Below are positions 22,585 to 33,858 of a stretch of DNA of 64,000 nucleotides, piece after piece. Below the pieces are notes generated by a model. That model did no database searches. It had not been told where the DNA came from and was given only the letters and a program-made list of their open reading frames with translations. How positions within the stretch are numbered: the first letter of the stretch is position 1; every line of letters begins with the position of its first letter. Source of the stretch: Gordionus sp. m RMFG-2023 (taxonomy: Eukaryota > Nematomorpha > Gordioida > Chordodea > Parachordodidae); NCBI RefSeq assembly GCF_954871325.1, contig NC_088778.1, positions 19,701,120-19,765,119 of the forward strand, read 5' to 3'. The position numbers were made by a program, and so were the translations under genes.

Positions 22585-23990
22585 AACCCTGAATCCTCCG
22601 GAGCCCTCGTATTTTGGCTGTACCCGAACCCGGACCCGGCTCTTTTTAAAAGTGGAGGATCCAAGGGTTCTAGGTGTCATAAAAATTTATAAATAAAAAA
22701 TATTTTTTTAAAAAATAATACAAATTTTAGTAACTTTTTTTGTGGAAACATTTATTTTATCTTTGCGTTTTTCTTTCAATTTTTTTCCTGGATTTTCATT
22801 TTATTTAGAGATTGATATCATAAATTATTTTCTAGTGTCGGTAATAATATTTTATTATGTAAATTTATTAATATGCTATGTTCTAGAAATACGTTGATTA
22901 TTTTGAAAGTGAATAATTTTGTAGTGCAAGTAATAATATTATAATTTAAATGACAATGCACAACACGCTTGTCCTCAATTTGTATGATGATAGAACGATT
23001 ATTAAGTTTGAAAGATTTCCGTAATGAATTCATTATAGGAGCATGTGAAGTCATTTTGTCGAAATTGGTGCCAAATAAAGAACCTTACTACTATATTTGT
23101 TCCTTTAAAAATAACATTATTAAGATTACAATCAGAACAATTATGTTTATTTGATTCTATGGCATATGGATTAGATGCCGATTAGATTTAGAAAAAAATA
23201 CAGTCCTTTTTATACGAAATATTAGAAAACATGAAAATTTAAGAGCATAAATATTTGCAAAATAGTGTTGTATACGCTTCTATATATTTAGACCCTCGGT
23301 ATCAAGTTTTATTGAGTATTGAGCAAAATCAAATAGCTAAAGACCATCTTAAGGATTTATGGCATACGCAAAACTCCAGTATTTACAATATATACGACAA
23401 TACCTATTGGTTGTAGGGATGATAATAACAATGATACCAACATTGATGATCTAAATTTTACTTTAGATAGAGAAAAAAAAATAAAATTCATCCGATAGAA
23501 AGGAGGATCAAAAAATGCCTATTACATCTTTAATAGAAAAATTCTCAGAAGTTAAGAGAATAAATAAGAATACAAATATTTTAAATTCTGGGAAGAAAAT
23601 TCTTCAATATATCCAAAATGATATATCTTGTCTAGTCATCATGGCTCTACCGGCCACACAAGTACAATAATTTAAGTATTATAAAGATAACTATCTATTT
23701 TTGGTAAGCGCAGAACGTGGATTTTCATCTTTGAAATATATATTGTCTTATCTAATTTACATGGAAATCTCAAGGATGATATTTATAAATGATTGTGCGA
23801 TTGAATAAAACATTTAAAATATAAATTATTTCATTACATTTTATATTTGTATATTATGAATGTGTATATAATGAAGTATTTTTTATGTTCCCTGAACCCG
23901 AACCCTGAACCCGGGTCCTTTTTAAATTATATTCCTGTACCGCAACCCGTACCTGGACCCTTTTTTATTGTCCAAGGATTCACATCCCTG
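22585..23990 (+). mobile_element. hAT element, family B, copy 2 (decayed)
   Basis: Ends in 'ggattcacatccctg' at 23990, the complement of CAGGGATGTGAATCC, matching the family B terminus at 2016. Left subterminal sequence 'ccctcgtattttggctg' matches the complement of 3610-3655. The plus strand carries broken transposase pieces: SSICMMIERLLSLKDF (22969 on), SVVYASIYLDPRYQVLL near 23263-23315, and LVSAERGFSSLK near 23697-23735. The left end adjoins the end of hAT A and its exact boundary is uncertain; no target duplication was found. Confidence 0.7.
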
Positions 23991-24081
23991 GTATATACAA
24001 GAGAGAATTTCTAAAAAGAAAATTTTTTTTATTGAAATGAATACAAATTATTACTCTCATTTTCAAGCTATCCATTAGATA

Positions 24082-24503
24082 CAGTGGCGTAGCTAGGAAT
24101 TTTCCTTAGAGGGGGTCCATACATATAAAAGCCTGGGGGATTCGCTTCCCAAACCTCCTTATACGGGCCTTTGTCCCTTTTGCCCGGCCTTCGGCCGGGT
24201 TTATCTTACAAATCATAACCATATCTTCGGTAATATATAATAAATATATTTTTTAAATGCATCAATAATATGTTATTATAATTTAGTGGATTATTCTCAA
24301 TGACTTTATGATAATACTATCCAGAATAATTTCAATAGTAATATAATACCTTCCACAAACATCAAAACCAGAAAAATATAAATATTAATGGTATTTATTT
24401 GATATAAAGTCACTTTTAAGTCATTTGAACGTATAATCTAAAAAAATATTTTTGCTCTGGGAGGGGTCCAAACCCGAAAACCACCCCCGTAGCTACGCCA
24501 CTG
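24082..24503. mobile_element. hAT-type MITE, family E, copy 1, exact target duplication
   Basis: Begins CAGTGGCGTAGCTAGG and ends GTAGCTACGCCACTG. Flanked by exact 8-base duplications attagata (24074-24081 and 24504-24511). Interior has G-rich patches and a 'cggccttcggccggg' hairpin at about 24194-24208, no coding capacity. Copy 2 is at 35514-35878; the two share subterminal sequence 'gctctgggaggggtccaaac'. CAGTGGCGTAGC-type ends are common in animal hAT elements. Confidence 0.95.
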
Positions 24504-24654
24504 ATTAGATAGGACTGTATAACTTAGAGAATAAATTGGTATTTATTTAATCTTATTTAGTTTTTGGATTTTTTTAAAGTGAATTTTTAAATAAAAGTAG
24601 AATTTATGAATCAAGGTACATCTGTAAATATTCACCTATATACAACAATTCATA

Positions 24655-25752
24655 GGCATAGCCAGGATTTTCCTAAGGGAGGGGGAATTAAAAAGTTACT
24701 GGGGGCTTCGCCCCCAGATTCCATTTTGGGCGGGCCTTTGGTCCGCTTTTGCTAGGTCTTCGGCCGGGTTACCTTAGTCTATATATAGTCATAAAATATT
24801 TTTACAAGATAGGAAGTTAATTTTAATAAAAAAAATAAGCCTGGAACAAATATGAAATATATTTTTATTAGTTTATAAAAAATATAATAAATTACTTGTA
24901 TAAATATAAAAGCATGGTAATAATTTATTCCAAACAAGTATAAGAAATTTATTTATAAAAGGTAAGTAGATATATAGTTGATATTCCTCTATTATATAAA
25001 ATTAGTTTAAAAATACTAGGTAAAATTCTACTTTTACAGACATATTTTACAGATTATAAATATATTACAGACATATTTTACAGATTATAAATATATTACA
25101 GTTAATATTTTAACAAATTTTACTAATCAATGCTCTTAATAATAAATATAGCAACTATTTGCATTCAATTATTTAACGCAATCTATTTAATTTAAAAAAA
25201 AAATGATATTAAAAACTAATCTTTATGTTATTCATCCCACAATGTCTTTAAAAGATATTTTCTGATATCCTTATCAATATTTTATAGTTTTCTGTAAAAT
25301 ATATAATTCGCTATATTGGTAAAAATTACTTGATTGTCATATGATAATTGATAAAATTAGATATACTGTAAATCTACGATATATAATATTCCACTGTTTG
25401 TATTGTGCTTTAATTTTTTTATTTAATTTATGATTTAATTTTATCAATAGTTTTATAATTATATTTTACTTTTATTAAGATAAATAAATTAAAATTACAC
25501 ACTTTATAAAAAATTAAATTTGATATATTATATTATTTAGTAATTATGGATCTATCATTAATAATTATAATACATTTCACTTTTGTCTTAAGACTTATCT
25601 TGCTTATATTCCATTTCTTAAAAAGTATTTTTGGTTCACTTTTTTTATATATAAATGTTTTTTTCCAAAAATGCATAAATTATGATGAATAGTTTTATAA
25701 AAAATATCAACTTTTACATTCTTTCATTCAAATTATTGTTTAAGATATATGC
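24655..25752. mobile_element. Fragment related to the family E MITE, then AT-rich sequence
   Basis: 24655-24780 begins 'cataggcatagccaggattt' and holds 'ggggcttcgcccccagattcc' type hairpin sequence and 'cttcggccgggtta', resembling the left part of family E. No right end was found. 25028-25105 has a 30-base unit around 'acagacatattttacagatt' present twice. The rest, to 25752, shows nothing recognisable. Confidence 0.45.
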
Positions 25753-26209
25753 ATTAGAGATTTGCAAAGTTAAACCCGCCGGCCCGACCGGGCTTCGGGC
25801 CTAATTTTATTTAAAATAATTGGGTTCGGGCCGGGCCAAATAGTTTTAAAAAAAGTTCGGGCCGGGTCGTGTCGGACCTTGGAATTTTTTAAATATATCT
25901 AAATATATCTAAATTTATCAATTTTATATTTAATTTTTTATGTAAAATAAAAATATTTGATTTTATTTATTGAAACTAAACGACATATAACATATGTCTT
26001 TTATTTTAAGTAATTATAAAAATTAATTTCTATATTTAAATAAATTCGGGCCAGGCCTGGTCGGTAAATATTTTAAAAAAAAATTTGGGTTCGGGCCGGG
26101 CCGGGCAAACTTTTTTAAAAATATTTCGGGTTCGGGCCGGGCCGGCAATTTTTAAAAAAAATTTCGGGCCAGGCCGGGCTTGAAAAATTAGGCCCGATGC
26201 AGATCACTA
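25753..26209. mobile_element. hAT-like MITE, family F, with GGGCCGGGC repeats
   Basis: Left end TAGAGATTTGCA and complemented right end TAGTGATCTGCA form the terminal repeats. Flanks are atatgcat (25745-25752) and atatgcac (26210-26217), an 8-base duplication with one mismatch. The interior has at least seven 'ttcgggccgggcc' type repeats in both orientations, a striking GC island in AT-rich sequence. No coding. A related element lies at 54666-55223. Confidence 0.8.
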
Positions 26210-26235
26210 ATATGCACACATTTTTTGGGGTCAGG

Positions 26236-26816
26236 CAGCGTCTACATGAGCGGGAGGGGTAGGAACAGTTTGCATCCAATTTTTTTGAAGGGATAGGGGG
26301 TAGGCTGCTTTAATGGGGGTATGATAAATTTTTTTGGGGGGGGGGGGGGGTTATCTATTAAATTTTGAGATCAAAAAGGACAAAATTTATTGCTGTAAAA
26401 TTTAATACTTATATTATAATACAATTCATCGACCAAATCAATATGCAAACAATCATACACATTGTTTTCCAAATAAAACTTTCTGCTATCCTTTGTAATG
26501 TAATTTAAGGTTTAGATATTTCAGCAAGCTCATAATGCCATAATAATTAATTCATTGTAAATAATGGAGGTTTTAATTGAATTTATTATCTAAAAATAAA
26601 TTCTTTATATTCCTAAAATATCGATATTTGGTAGTAGAGATAGATTAATTTAAGTTATCCTTTATTAATTCTCTGAAAAGAGTATCAATAAATTAAAAAG
26701 ATGAAAATAATAATAGAGAGACATCGCCGCCGAGGGCGGCGAGAATTTTTAGGGGGTAAGGCAAAGGTTTTTGAAGGGGGTCTGCATCCAGTGAAAATCT
26801 TGTCATGTAGACGCTG
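26236..26816. mobile_element. hAT-type MITE (CAGCGTCTACATGA ends), copy 2, no target duplication
   Basis: Ends CAGCGTCTACATGAGCGGG and, complemented, CAGCGTCTACATGACAAG. It is clearly the same family as 5434-5992, with the same 'ccgccgagggcggcg' palindrome near 26728-26742 and a run of 14-15 Gs near 26336-26350. Flanking bases gggtcagg and ggtatcat do not match, unlike the other copy. The right flank is MULE transposase sequence, the left is not, pointing to a rearrangement at this MITE. Confidence 0.85.
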
Positions 26817-26936
26817 GGTATCATAACACCTTCATACATAACATGCAAGGTATAAAGTTGATAAAATAAGGTAGGAGCTACATGAAAAGTTCCATCCATA
26901 TAGATACCTATCATTTACGCTCTCCTTCCGGATAAG
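26816..26936 (-). pseudogene. MULE transposase fragment with DGTF block
   Basis: Read on the minus strand this encodes GIYMDGTFHVAPTLFYQLYT followed by LHVMYEGVMIP. MULE transposases carry 'D.TF...P..F.QLytiH......PlvyaLl' around their first catalytic Asp. The piece ends exactly at the MITE boundary on one side and near the Tigger end on the other. The matching downstream part of a MULE transposase is on the opposite strand at 29986-30760. Confidence 0.7.
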
Positions 26937-28271
26937 ACAAAAGAAACATATACAGTCAAAACCGTTTAATTGCGAAAGCTTGGGACCGAAATATTTAAAA
27001 ATTTCGCAATTATACGATTAAAATTCAACAATTTATTTATTAAAAATCAGTTTGTGTTTTTTATAAAGATATTTATCATCTATATATATTTTAATCATAT
27101 AAGCCATCAAACTTTGCAATAAATACAATTTTTAATTAATGTAACCAACTATATATTTTAATTTGAATAAGTTATGTAACGAATAAAAAAACTAAATTTT
27201 AAAAATTTATCTTATTTGTTGAAACATATGATCATAGCTTTTTTTTTCTTCCCACCAATAATCCTATATTTTTATCGTCAATTCATCAAGTTATTATTTT
27301 ATAAAAAGTATTCAATTAATTTAGATCAATCAAATAATATTAAAATATCTGAAGCACTTGAAAGTAATGTGATATATTTTGATATATATATTTATATTTT
27401 CTCTAGATCTAGACATGATTATAGACAGAAAGGAACAAAGAAAACAAGACTTAATTATAAAAAGATTGTAATTATTTATGTATTAGCATTATAGTTGTTG
27501 ATAAATTATTTTTTATTGAATAAAATAATAATTAAATTTGTTTACTTGATTTTATCTCATTTTTTATTTAAGATATGTAAGAATTAAAGCAAAAAAAAGC
27601 TTTTGTGAAAGATAATAACATTTTTTCCTTTACAATACCCTAATATTTATTTCCATTATTTTTAACTACTTTTGTCATTTTACCTTCATTAAATTTACTG
27701 AAATATAATTTTACACAAATATATTATCACTTTTTAAATTCTAATTTATTATTAAAGCCAAATTTTAAAATATTTTGCCTAAAAAACTGGAAACAATAAG
27801 ATAAATATAAAAGAATTTAAGTTTATTAAGTGTTTTGTTTTCATTCACATGATATTTGATTTAAAATCCTATGCCTATTCAAATCTTATAAATTCTAATA
27901 TTATAAATGTAAATGTATTAACAGACCATGCTGGAATGAAAGTTTATTAATGCTTTATAACATAAGATTTTATTTGAACTAATTTTATTATACATGTATC
28001 ACAATTATTATAAAGTAATATAAGATTTAATAAAAATATTTTGTGATAAGAGTTTGGCTAGACTCTGGAGTAAATAATTCTTTTTCCACTATATTCTCTA
28101 GCTTTCTTAGTGAATCTTGATCCCTTAGATGTTCATGAGCATATTCAAGAAAAGTATAATAACCATTAAGAGCTTGATTTTTTGTAATTAAATGATCAGA
28201 TATCTCTAGGTTCCCTTCGTCATTCTCGGAGCTTTCATAACCTTCTATAAAAAATAAGATTAATTAAAATT

Positions 28272-29674
28272 TTAAGTAATTAAACCTTCCAACTCTAATC
28301 TTATCTGATTACAAATATCCTGATCATCTAAAATTCCATGGCAGCTAGCATCATCATCGTGTAACACATATTCTTCAAATATGGGATCAAATTCATCTTC
28401 TTTGTTGTCAGTTAATGCGATATCATCCTCCGATTCCCAATCAAATGCCATAGACTTATCAAAAAATTTAGCTTCAATAAAACACTTTATGATTGTGGTA
28501 CTTGTCACCTCACCCCATGCAAATTTTATAAGATAGAGGCTATCATAAAGTGTAAATCTTTTATAAAAAGAAATGGTGTCATTTCCTTCCATCAATGTTA
28601 TCATTTTTCTCATGATACCCTTTCTATAATGACATTTAAAGGATCTAATTGCACCCATGTCCAAAGGTTGAATTAATGATGTTGTATTTGCTGGTAAAAA
28701 AATTAATTTTATATTGTTAAATGTTAATTTTGTTTTGTGACAAACAATAAAATTTTCTTCTTTAATGAGGAATTCCATTCTTTAAGAATATCTTCAAAAG
28801 TTGAGGTTGTCACCCAGCTGCTTTTATTGGAGTAGTATTTAACTGGTAATTTTTTATTTTTAAAGCACCTAGGGTTTTTAAATTTCCCTACAACATATAA
28901 CTTTTTATCAGATCCATCCCCATTTATGATAAATAGAACTGTGACCTTTTCCTTGTCTGGTTTGAAGCCCAGTGGTTGAGTTCCACTAAATTCCATTGTG
29001 CCCTTTGGTAATGCTCGGTAGTATAGTCCTGTCTCATCACAATTGTAAATATTACTCCTTTGATAATCTTTAATCAGAGATGGGAGTGTATTTCTGCTCC
29101 ATTCATTTGCATTAACGGTAGTATAGTCCTGTCTCATCACAATTGTAAATATTACTCCTTTGATAATCTTTAATCAGAGATGGGAGTGTATTTCTGCTCC
29201 ATTCATTTGCATTAATAATATCTGCACTCCCCTTTTCATTGCAAACATTATGAAAATTTATATTGTCTTTTCCTAAATCTCTGCAACCAGCTGCTAGTAG
29301 GAATGCCTATAATTTATATATATATATTATAAAAACTTATAATTACCTTCATTGAATGTTTGGCTAAAAAACATAGCTTTTTCTAACATCACTGGCCCAT
29401 TTAGACTGCAATTTTTACTTCGCATTTGTGTAAACCAAACCAATAAAGCTGCTTCTGTCTTTGGGTAACAACTCATTCTAACTCTTTTAGTTGTAGGAGG
29501 TTTATTCCTTAGAAATTGTGAGCATAGATTTTCTTTATTCGCTATTAAACGGTAGATTGTCGAGACGTGGCAATTGTAATTTGATGCTAATTGTGTTTTT
29601 GATGTAGTGTTTAATTTATCAATTATTTCTTTTTTATGCTTCAGGGTTAATGTTTGGAATGATTTTTTTACCAT
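28272..29674 (-). pseudogene. Tigger/pogo transposase, broken
   Basis: The N terminus (29327-29674) has the pogo-type helix-turn-helix KSFQTLTLKHKKEIIDKLN then STIYRLIANKENL and the start of a CENP-B-type domain. A 40-base GT-AG intron is plausible near 29298-29337. The DDE part (28724-29140) has IYNCDETGLYYRALPKGTM with the first catalytic Asp, LGFKPDKEKVTVLFIINGDG, and NPRCFKNKKLPVKY. The next frame (28272-28778) has FLPANTTSLIQPLDMGAIRS. The expected 'lfvDNcpaH' block with the second catalytic Asp is missing between KKILLFV and the IKLIFLPANTT block, apparently by a deletion with a frame change, and a 100-base tandem duplication at 29016-29215 also breaks the frame. The protein is therefore dead. 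Confidence 0.9.
29016..29215. repeat. 100-base tandem duplication in the Tigger gene
   Basis: Sequence 'cggtagtatagtcctgtctc' starts at 29016 and again at 29116, period exactly 100, with the units identical as far as I can see. It duplicates the codons around the first catalytic Asp and, not being a multiple of three, shifts the frame. Confidence 0.95.
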
Positions 29675-29985
29675 TTTTATATTAATTTCTGGCGTGGTAA
29701 TGAATGAATGAATGAATGGAAAAAGGTTAAATAAAAAAAATGATGAATAATTTTTTTCGATAAATTTTTTTTATTTTTTCACTTATCCGATTAAATTAAC
29801 GTTATTGTTATATAAATGGGACCTGAAAAATTTTGCAATTATCCGATATTTCGCAATTAACCGATTCGCAATTATAAATGTAATTTAACATTATACCATA
29901 GTAATTATTATCAAAATCGCGGGGTTTTTTCGCATTTAAAAGTTTTTGCACTTAAGCGATATGCAATTAAACGGTTTTGACTGTA

Positions 29986-30760
29986 TCCGGCTTTTTCAAA
30001 TTATTACTAATTTTTGCGCCGAACGCCAGATAACCTTTAATCCTCGATTTGGCCAAACAGATTTTGAGGCAGCTGTTATATCAGCTCTCAAGTTTGTATT
30101 TCCTAGCATGATTATAAATGTTAAATTTATGATTTATATTCTAATATAATTTTGTTTAGGATGTTTTTCCCATTATTCCCAAGCGTTATGGCGAAGATGT
30201 CAATCTTTAGGATTGGTAAGCTTGTACCTGAACCACTCCAATGTTCACAAAGTTGTTAGGCGCATTACAACTTTGCCTTTTTGTAAGGAGGAAGATATAT
30301 CTAGGGTAAGGCAAAATTGTTATATTATGGCGTCTGAAAATCCCATGTTCATGGATTTTATGGACGACATGGCTAAGCCTTAATGCCATATTTCCTTATG
30401 GTATATGGACAAGTTATTCTAAATATAATTAATTAATTTTAAAAATTTTCATATAATTTAGATATAAAGTCGATGGTCCCCACACTAATAATCATTTAGA
30501 GGGGTTTCATCATGCCTTAAAGAGAAAAACGGCACACGCTCAACCAAATGTTTAAATTCTTATAAAAACTTTAATAGGTCATCAACATTCTAACTACCTC
30601 AAAATTATCCAGAATAATGGATCTAGAGTGCGGCGAAGAAATATAAAATATGAAAGAATCGATGAGCATATTACAAATTTAACAGCCATATATGAAAGAA
30701 CGTCCCAATTTTCTGAATTTTTAGATAAAATATCTTTTTTAGTAAATTTTAAATATTAAA
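29986..30760 (+). pseudogene. MULE transposase, central and C-terminal part
   Basis: Readable blocks on the plus strand: LFQIITNFCAERQ, then FGQTDFEAAVISALKFVFPS (29990-30110); after an intron-like AT stretch ending in TTTAG at 30156, CFSHYSQALWRRCQSLGL (from about 30159), VVRRITTLPFCKEED; then HTNNHLEGFHHALKRKTAH (about 30480-30540). These fit MULE transposases: the 'tDFE.A' block with a catalytic acid, 'CxxH..Q..w' and the 'NN..E..H..lk' block. The first catalytic block is on the opposite strand at 26816-26936. Tigger sits between the two pieces. Confidence 0.75.
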
Positions 30761-31106
30761 ATTATATTTTAGTTTTATTTTACAATAAAAAACTTACAAG
30801 TGTTGATTTTTTTATACACAAATAAAATATATTATCAAAAAATATCTGATTTATTAGTGATTTTTTTTAAAATCACTTTGATAGGTTAAAGACAAAAAGT
30901 TACGAAGATAACAATGATAAATTTATAAACGAATCACTGTGCAATCTTTTAATAACATTGAACGTTTTTAATTTACTCCAAACTTTATATTTAAACATTC
31001 CGCTTATTTGATTGTATATAAAATTTAGCCGAATATACATTTAAGAACGACTTTAGAAAAAAAATTAAGAAATGCGGCTTTTTTATCCATAGGAGGACGC
31101 CGTTTA
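30761..31106. other. AT-rich spacer
   Basis: No gene recognised between the MULE remnant and the Harbinger end. Confidence 0.3.
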
Positions 31107-31211
31107 ACCCTGAATTCATAGTGAGAGCGATTAAGCCGCGATTTCAGCGACTGATCAGCTGGATCGATCGCAGCGATTTACATTCATTAAGCGATTATAT
31201 TAATTCACAAA

Positions 31212-31690
31212 ATGAGAGCCGCCATATTATTTCTCTTATACAAAATAATATTGAAGAGGAGGAGATTATACAATCTTAATATTAATAAAAGAAAAGAGGG
31301 CGAATTTTACATTCTCTTTCCTAAACTCTTAAAAAATAAGGTTAAATTTTTCAATTATATGAGGATGACCAAAGTAATTTTATTCTATTTTATCTATAAA
31401 TCATTTTAATTTAGGAAACCTTTTATTACATACTTGAGCATGTAAAACCAATATTGCTTACAACATCCACAAATTTTATAAAATATCCAATAAGTGTTGA
31501 AGAAAAGCTAATGGTTTGTTTAAGGTAAAAATAAAGCAATTTATTATTTAAATATATTTTTTATTTAGATATTTAGCTACAGGCTGTAGATATCCTACCT
31601 TAGCTTATTCCTATCTACAATCCAAAAAATTGTTAGGACCACTTGCAAAGCTATATGGCAAACTTTGGTGACCCAACATATGATTACAGC
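31212..31690 (+). pseudogene. Harbinger nuclease, N-terminal part only
   Basis: Three exons with GT-AG introns of about 40-45 bases are visible. They encode NKRKEGEFYILFPKLLK and FFNYMRMTK, then ETFYYILEHVKPIL with PISVEEKLMVCLR, then YLATGCRYPTLAYSYLQS. Harbinger nucleases begin with the same pattern ('F..y.RMs.etF..Ll..v.p.i......R..is...rL.v.LRyLATG.s...l...f'). The catalytic DDE portion that should follow is absent; sequence after 31690 no longer matches. Confidence 0.75.
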
Positions 31691-31949
31691 TAACAGAAAA
31701 TATAATACAAACATGTACTTTACTCCATAACATTATAATTGATAAGGAAAAATATATTCCTATCAACCTTAAAAAAAATTATCCCCTTTAATTCACTTAT
31801 TTAATCAGCAACAAATTTGCAAAGTTTAATAGAAATTTATTATGTTTATATTTATATAAAAATCCCATATTATAGATATTTATAAATTTAATCAAATCTT
31901 ATTTTGTATTTTATATAAATATCTTGTTTTGTATTTTATATATATTATA

Positions 31950-32548
31950 ATAAAAATAAATGTTTAATTATTATCCTTCCATTAAAGAAATTTTTTATAA
32001 ATATAATATTGCAATACATTCATCAGCTCCAATTGAAAGGTTATTTAGTTTTGGCACAATGTTAAGTATGCCAAAATGGCAAAGGTCTAATTATAAATAT
32101 TTTAAAAATTTGATTATCTTATAAAATAATGAATTTATTTTAAATACTCTTTTGCAAATTAATATTTCAACTCCAATACTAGTCTCCCTTCCCTACCTAT
32201 GCTAAGAATGGACTAATACTAATATTAAAATGCCTGATTATTATAATCAACTCATCATTAAATATTTTATTAATTCTTGCAAATATTCATTCTTATTATG
32301 GTAATGTTATGTTCTTCACAAATAAATAATAAAAACTGTATTTTACAAACTATTCTAACTTAATTGGTAATGATAATTTAAAAGTATCTTATATTTAAGA
32401 TACTCTAAATAGGCAAAAGATACAAGTATCTTTTATCTTGTATCTTTTTGATATTTTGAAAAAGATACTAGTATCTGTATCTAAGATTCATTTTTTCACA
32501 AAGAATCTGTATCTAGATTCTTTTTCCAGAGGACCTGCCCAACTCTGT
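31950..32548 (+). mobile_element. hAT fragment (family G) inserted in the Harbinger element
   Basis: 31980-32130 encodes IKEIFYKYNIAIHSSAPIER, then LFSFGTMLSMPKWQRSNY, the hAT dimerisation domain, on the plus strand. It is close to the domain at 56324-56566. The right end is 'cctgcccaactctg' at 32548, complement CAGAGTTGGGCAGG, preceded by palindromic 'agatacaagtatct' type repeats. A matching terminal fragment lies at about 34990-35138. The left end was not identified, so the insertion is partial. Confidence 0.65.
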
Positions 32549-32669
32549 TTAATAGTATATAATTTTATTTCAAATAATATGAATGTATACAAAATATCTA
32601 TTTAAAACAATATAAATATACACAAAATATCTATTTCATAATAAAAATATATACAAAATGATTTTATTT

Positions 32670-33500
32670 AATTAAAGTTGCGTATGAGATCATACATTTG
32701 ATCAGAAAGATCTTTCTTCTCTTGAATACTGCATCTGTCTAATTTCTCTCTCATTATATCTATTTTTAGTCATCTCTAATTCCAATATCGTTTTTTCATG
32801 TTCTAATTTTAGTAAAGTTTTTATTTCATCTATTTTAAAATTTTCTATAAAGTAAATAATAAATATAAATTACCTATTTCATTATTCCTCTTAGGATATT
32901 TACAATATGAAATAATAGAGTCAGAAAAAATAGATTCTTAAATATAAATAATGTATATTTTTAAAATTTATAATTACCACACTCATTACTAAGCTGTAAT
33001 GGAGGTCCTTTAGGAATAATAATATCTATTATAAGATCACTATCAATACAATCAACTAAATAAAAAATATATTACCAATTCAAATGTTATATTTTACATT
33101 CATTTGTCTCCCCAATAATTTCATTAAAGATATTATTTACATCTTTTGGAATAAATCCTTCCCCCATATCTAAAGAGGATAACTGTAACCTTGGTGTTAC
33201 AGTTTCTACCAGGAATAGCATATCCTGGTAGTATGGCCATGAAATATGATGGTCTGCCTGTGACCCACTCATAAGTTTGGTCATTTTTAGTCTTTCTCTC
33301 ATGAAAAAATCTCTTAGATTTTTCCAAAGAGCTTTGAGAGATGAATCTAAAAAGGTTTATAAATATAATATATATGCAAAATTATTACTGGCCATATTAT
33401 ACTGGTGGGCTAATAATTCCCAAATATTATTCTGTATAATATTTTTATATAAATTATTGTTTATTATACAAACATTCATATTCTCTGATATTATAAAAGC
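32670..33500 (-). CDS. Harbinger accessory MADF/Myb-SANT-like DNA-binding protein
   Basis: Exons on the minus strand read NNIWELLAHQYNMA (about 33385-33430), then across a short intron SSLKALWKNLRDFFMRERLK, MTKLMSGSQADHHISWPYYQ, DMLFLVETVTPR (33220-33345), down to IFNEIIGETNE near 33095; later SDLIIDIIIPKGPPLQL (about 33000-33055), and a C-terminal coiled-coil-like segment LLKLEHEKTILELEMTKN and REEKDLSDQMYDLIRNFN, ending with TAA near 32671. This is the MADF layout (W...A......v...W.nlR..f.re..k...SG......W.y...m.FL). In Harbinger elements such a protein recruits the nuclease to the transposon ends. The frame looks largely intact with several short introns, so expression is possible. The exact start and the introns near 32840-33060 are uncertain. 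Confidence 0.7.
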
Positions 33501-33858
33501 TGTTTTATCTATTTTCTAAAAATTTTTTTTAAATTTAAATCACAATTTTAACTTGATGATTCTTTGATTTTACATCATCAAAAAATGTAACCATTGAATT
33601 CATTTCAAATAATTTAAAAATAGCGCTAAATCTTAAATTTTAAGATAAATTCACCAAAATGTGTATTTAACGAAGCAATATTTCAAAATCTTCGCGATAA
33701 ACACAAAATGATTTGTGTTTTGAAAAAATCGCGGCGATTTGCTTTCGCGTATCAAATCGCGCGATCGGTAACTATGAATGCGATATCATATTTACTGTAT
33801 TTTGTATTTATCGAGTCTAAATCGCAATCGCAATCGCGCCACTATGAATTCAGGGTTA

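Larger units (their letters stand above)
26954..29983 (-). mobile_element. Tigger/pogo element with intact ends and TA duplication
   Basis: The terminal repeats begin CAGTCAAAACCGTTTAAT at 26954 and, complemented, the same at 29983, about 21 bases perfect. A TA lies just outside each end (26952-26953 and 29984-29985), as required for pogo/Tigger. Subterminal 'cgcaattatccgat' motifs repeat inside the right end. The minus strand encodes a broken DDE_1 transposase. 27000-28270 between the coding part and the left end is AT-rich and holds no convincing gene. At 3.0 kb it has the length of a full element. Confidence 0.95.
31107..33855. mobile_element. PIF/Harbinger element with TTA duplication
   Basis: Ends are ACCCTGAATTCATAGTG at 31107 and, complemented, CCCTGAATTCATAGTGGCG at 33855. 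TTA lies outside both ends (31104-31106 and 33856-33858), the usual 3-base Harbinger duplication. Subterminal 'gcgattaagc' / 'aatcgcaatcgc' repeats lie inside. It holds both standard Harbinger genes in converging orientation: a nuclease fragment (31212-31690, plus) and a MADF/Myb-like DNA-binding protein (32670-33500, minus). The rest of the nuclease is missing and replaced in part by hAT sequence (31950-32548). It is likely non-autonomous for the nuclease. Confidence 0.85.

Noticed and set aside
22575-22592. Telomere-like 'aaccctaaccctg'
   Set aside because: Only two units, located where the ends of two hAT elements meet; explained by their CAGGGTT-type termini.
27216-27494. 92-residue open frame on the plus strand inside the Tigger element
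   Set aside because: Composed of Ile/Phe/Tyr/Lys, opposite to the transposase and with no family match; chance frame in AT-rich DNA.
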